Both the position numbers and the translations under genes were made by a program. The notes under the pieces were generated by a model. It had not been told where the DNA came from. It was given only the letters and a program-made list of their open reading frames with translations, and did not search any database. This document shows, one piece after another, positions 25,002 through 26,719 of a stretch of 26,719 nucleotides of DNA. This DNA is from Helicobacteraceae bacterium (GTDB taxonomy: Bacteria; Campylobacterota; Campylobacteria; Campylobacterales; Sulfurimonadaceae), in NCBI GenBank assembly GCA_027068615.1, contig JAMOQV010000132.1, positions 1 to 26,719 on the forward strand, read 5' to 3'. How positions within the stretch are numbered: the stretch's first letter is position 1; the number at the start of each line of letters is the position of its first letter.

Positions 25002-25982
25002 TTACATCATTACGATACCAGTGATTACAACATTAATCACTGCTATTGGCATAAGTACTTTCCAACATAACCACATTAATTGGTCAGGTCTAACATCTGG
25101 CCATGCAGCTCTTGTCCATAAGAAGAAAAAGAAGAAGAATGCCATTTTACCAAGTAATGCAAATGCACCAAGAACACTACCATCTCCAAAACCACCTAAG
25201 AAAAGTAATGGGATTACAAAAGAGATAAAGAACATATTTGCATACTCACCGATAAAGAAAAGTCCCCATCTCATACCAGAGTACTCAGTACCAAAACCAT
25301 CGATTAACTCGTGGTCATTTGCGATAAGGTGAAATGGTGTACGACCAGTTTCAGCAAATGCAGCTATCCAAAAAAGTACAAATGCAACTGGTTGAGACCA
25401 AACTAACCAACCATTACTAAGTTGATATTCATTGAAGTCAATCAAAGATAATGAACCAACCATCATAATAGGAGCTAAAATTGCAAGACCACTAACAACC
25501 TCATAAGAGATAAATACAGCAGCAGCACGAGCAGCAGAGATAAGTGAATACTTATTTGCAGATGCCATACCACCAAGAAGTGGACCATAAAGTCCAATAG
25601 CCATAACACCTAAGATATATAAGATACCAACATTTATATCAGATACGATTGGATGAACTGTATAACCAAATATTTCAAATTCTGGTAAAAAAGGTATAGC
25701 AGCCGCTGCCATAAAAGCAGTAGCAGCTGTAATAACTGGTGCAATTTTAAAGATACGAGCGACAACACCTGTTGGGATAATATCTTCTTTTGTAAAAAGT
25801 TTAATAGCATCTGCACCAAACTGTAAAACACCAAAAGGTCCAACATACATAGGTCCTAGTCTTCTTTGCATAAATGCAAGAATCTTTCTCTCAAAATAAG
25901 TACCAATACCAGCTAATGCTGAAAACACTAGTAAAATTACAACAACTTTTATAATTGTTTCAATTAAATATGCACTATCCAT
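25002..25982 (-). CDS. nuoH: NADH-quinone oxidoreductase subunit H
   Basis: NuoH is an eight-helix membrane subunit of complex I that forms much of the quinone-binding chamber and the start of the proton path. The 326-aa protein has the family signatures: ERKILAFMQRRLGPMYVGPFG (residues 31-51, near TM1), SYEVVSGL (159-166), AETGRTPF (210-217), FGTEYSGM (230-237) and RPDQLMWLCWK (298-308). The loop after RTPF is odd: the common DLPEAExELV is HLIANDHELI here. A run of six Phe residues (282-287) lies in the penultimate membrane segment. It starts 3 nt after the nuoG stop and lies 11 nt before nuoI. Confidence 0.96.
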   Translation of the reverse strand: MDSAYLIETIIKVVVILLVFSALAGIGTYFERKILAFMQRRLGPMYVGPFGVLQFGADAIKLFTKEDIIPTGVVARIFKIAPVITAATAFMAAAAIPFLPEFEIFGYTVHPIVSDINVGILYILGVMAIGLYGPLLGGMASANKYSLISAARAAAVFISYEVVSGLAILAPIMMVGSLSLIDFNEYQLSNGWLVWSQPVAFVLFWIAAFAETGRTPFHLIANDHELIDGFGTEYSGMRWGLFFIGEYANMFFISFVIPLLFLGGFGDGSVLGAFALLGKMAFFFFFFLWTRAAWPDVRPDQLMWLCWKVLMPIAVINVVITGIVMM

Positions 25983-25985
25983 ATA

Positions 25986-26719
25986 TTACACCTTTTCTAT
26001 CGAAGCTGTTGCAAAGCGATATCCACTAAACAGAGCTTCTGAGTTTAATTTAGAATCAAATGTTGGTAAACAAGCTATATCTCCAGCAATTTTGTTATCA
26101 CTCACTATAGTAACAACTATCTCACCTTGCTCATTTTTAACCTTCACTTTATCACCCTCGTTAAAGTCACTTTTACTTAAAAACTCTTCACTCATATAAA
26201 GTCCACTAACTTCATCAAGCTCAGTTGTTTTGTTTGTAAATTCACTAAATTGTCTTACAGGGTTTACTAAGTAGATTATACTACCTTCTAACTTATCGTT
26301 AGCATATTTAGCTACATCTTCTTTAGCATCAGTTGATACAGTTACATTATCTAACAAATAACCTCTAACTTCAGTACCATCATTTTCATAATGATTTGGT
26401 AAGTCATCAAATCTTTCAGATTTAAAACCTTTCTCAACTGGTAAAGAAACAGTATAGTCAATCACATTTTCAGCTTCTAGCCCAAGTGCATTTGCAATAT
26501 CATTTAACTCATATCCACCATAAGATAGTGCTGCATTAGTAGGATTTACTCTTTTGTTGATAGATGTTAATGTACCCTCTTGTTGATTAAGAGCTGGCAT
26601 ATCTAAATCACCATCACCTAAAGCTGAAAGTGTAAAGTTACCTTTAGTGTTATAGCCAACTGTAAATGAACCTTTTTCATCATCTAAATCACAGATAAGT
26701 GAAACACCTAAAGTATTTG
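25986..26719 (-). CDS. nuoG: NADH-quinone oxidoreductase subunit G, C-terminal part (runs off window)
   Basis: The reading frame stays open to the window edge, so only the last 243 residues of NuoG are present; the ATG at 26600 is internal. NuoG is the large iron-sulfur subunit of the peripheral arm of complex I, with a molybdopterin-oxidoreductase-like C-terminal domain that has lost its cofactor. The visible part contains EGTLTSINKRVNPTNAAL, matching the family's glycine-rich motif near the second half, and a final beta-barrel domain of the molybdopterin-dinucleotide-binding type (about the last 100 residues, with FNEGDKVKVKNEQGEIVV). The iron-sulfur N-terminal domain is outside the window. 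Position directly before nuoH supports the call. Confidence 0.88.
   Translation of the reverse strand, partial: NTLGVSLICDLDDEKGSFTVGYNTKGNFTLSALGDGDLDMPALNQQEGTLTSINKRVNPTNAALSYGGYELNDIANALGLEAENVIDYTVSLPVEKGFKSERFDDLPNHYENDGTEVRGYLLDNVTVSTDAKEDVAKYANDKLEGSIIYLVNPVRQFSEFTNKTTELDEVSGLYMSEEFLSKSDFNEGDKVKVKNEQGEIVVTIVSDNKIAGDIACLPTFDSKLNSEALFSGYRFATASIEKV

Noticed and set aside
25120..25140. GAA/TTC trinucleotide-like run in nuoH as a variable repeat
   Set aside because: It encodes six Phe in a membrane helix, is interrupted, and gain or loss of a unit would not shift the frame.
24751..25332. 193-codon plus-strand open frame opposite nuoI and nuoH
   Set aside because: It is antisense to two conserved genes, has low-complexity Lys/Asn/Pro/Ser composition and a poly-Lys run that mirrors the Phe run of NuoH.

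Overview
The window is low-GC DNA from a member of the Campylobacterota (formerly Epsilonproteobacteria). My best guess is a free-living Sulfurimonas-like organism, but the genus is an inference. Three conserved neighbourhoods support the phylum. murD-mraY is divergent from gpmI-fabG, as I recall from Campylobacter jejuni. A leuS-lptE-folC-M23 peptidase-bactofilin-mfd run matches the order I recall for Helicobacter pylori HP1547 to HP1541. The paralysed-flagellum gene pflA sits directly behind nuoN, as in C. jejuni and H. pylori. The window is almost entirely housekeeping, and no gene-free stretch exceeds about 130 bp.

Layout. (1) 1-1687, minus strand: the 5' end of fabG, a spacer with two hairpins, then gpmI. 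(2) 1725-4216, plus strand: mraY and murD (cell-wall precursor synthesis) overlap at TAATG and are followed by two identical tRNA-Phe(GAA) genes. A TATAAT covering the murD stop codon may drive the tRNAs. (3) 4296-14571, minus strand: a tight run read as DUF6394-like membrane protein, leuS, lptE, a GGDEF protein, folC, M23 endopeptidase, bactofilin and mfd. It mixes translation, outer-membrane biogenesis, folate metabolism, cell shape and DNA repair, with a likely c-di-GMP synthase in the middle. (4) 14653-16085, plus strand: a single-gene unit with its own promoter, encoding a large Ig-like lipoprotein of unknown function. It converges on region 5 across two tandem perfect inverted repeats. 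(5) 16149-26719, minus strand: the distal half of a complex I operon (nuoG partial, H, I, J, K, L, M, N) ending in pflA.

How they work together. The nuo genes encode the membrane arm and part of the peripheral arm of a proton-pumping quinone oxidoreductase. The pumping Glu and Lys residues are intact in NuoL, NuoM and NuoN, and the two membrane Glu residues are present in NuoK. pflA, the last gene, encodes a periplasmic part of the flagellar motor, which consumes the proton gradient. The bactofilin and M23 pair resembles the H. pylori helical-shape system (CcmA/Csd1), but only one M23 gene is present here.

I found no CRISPR array, insertion sequence, prophage or obvious new defence or metabolic system. 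The points most worth a second look are: the nearly abutting divergent -10 elements between gpmI and mraY, the tRNA promoter embedded in the murD stop, the stop-codon-containing inverted repeats at 16071-16150, the Ig-like lipoprotein, and the unusual quinone-site loop in NuoH.
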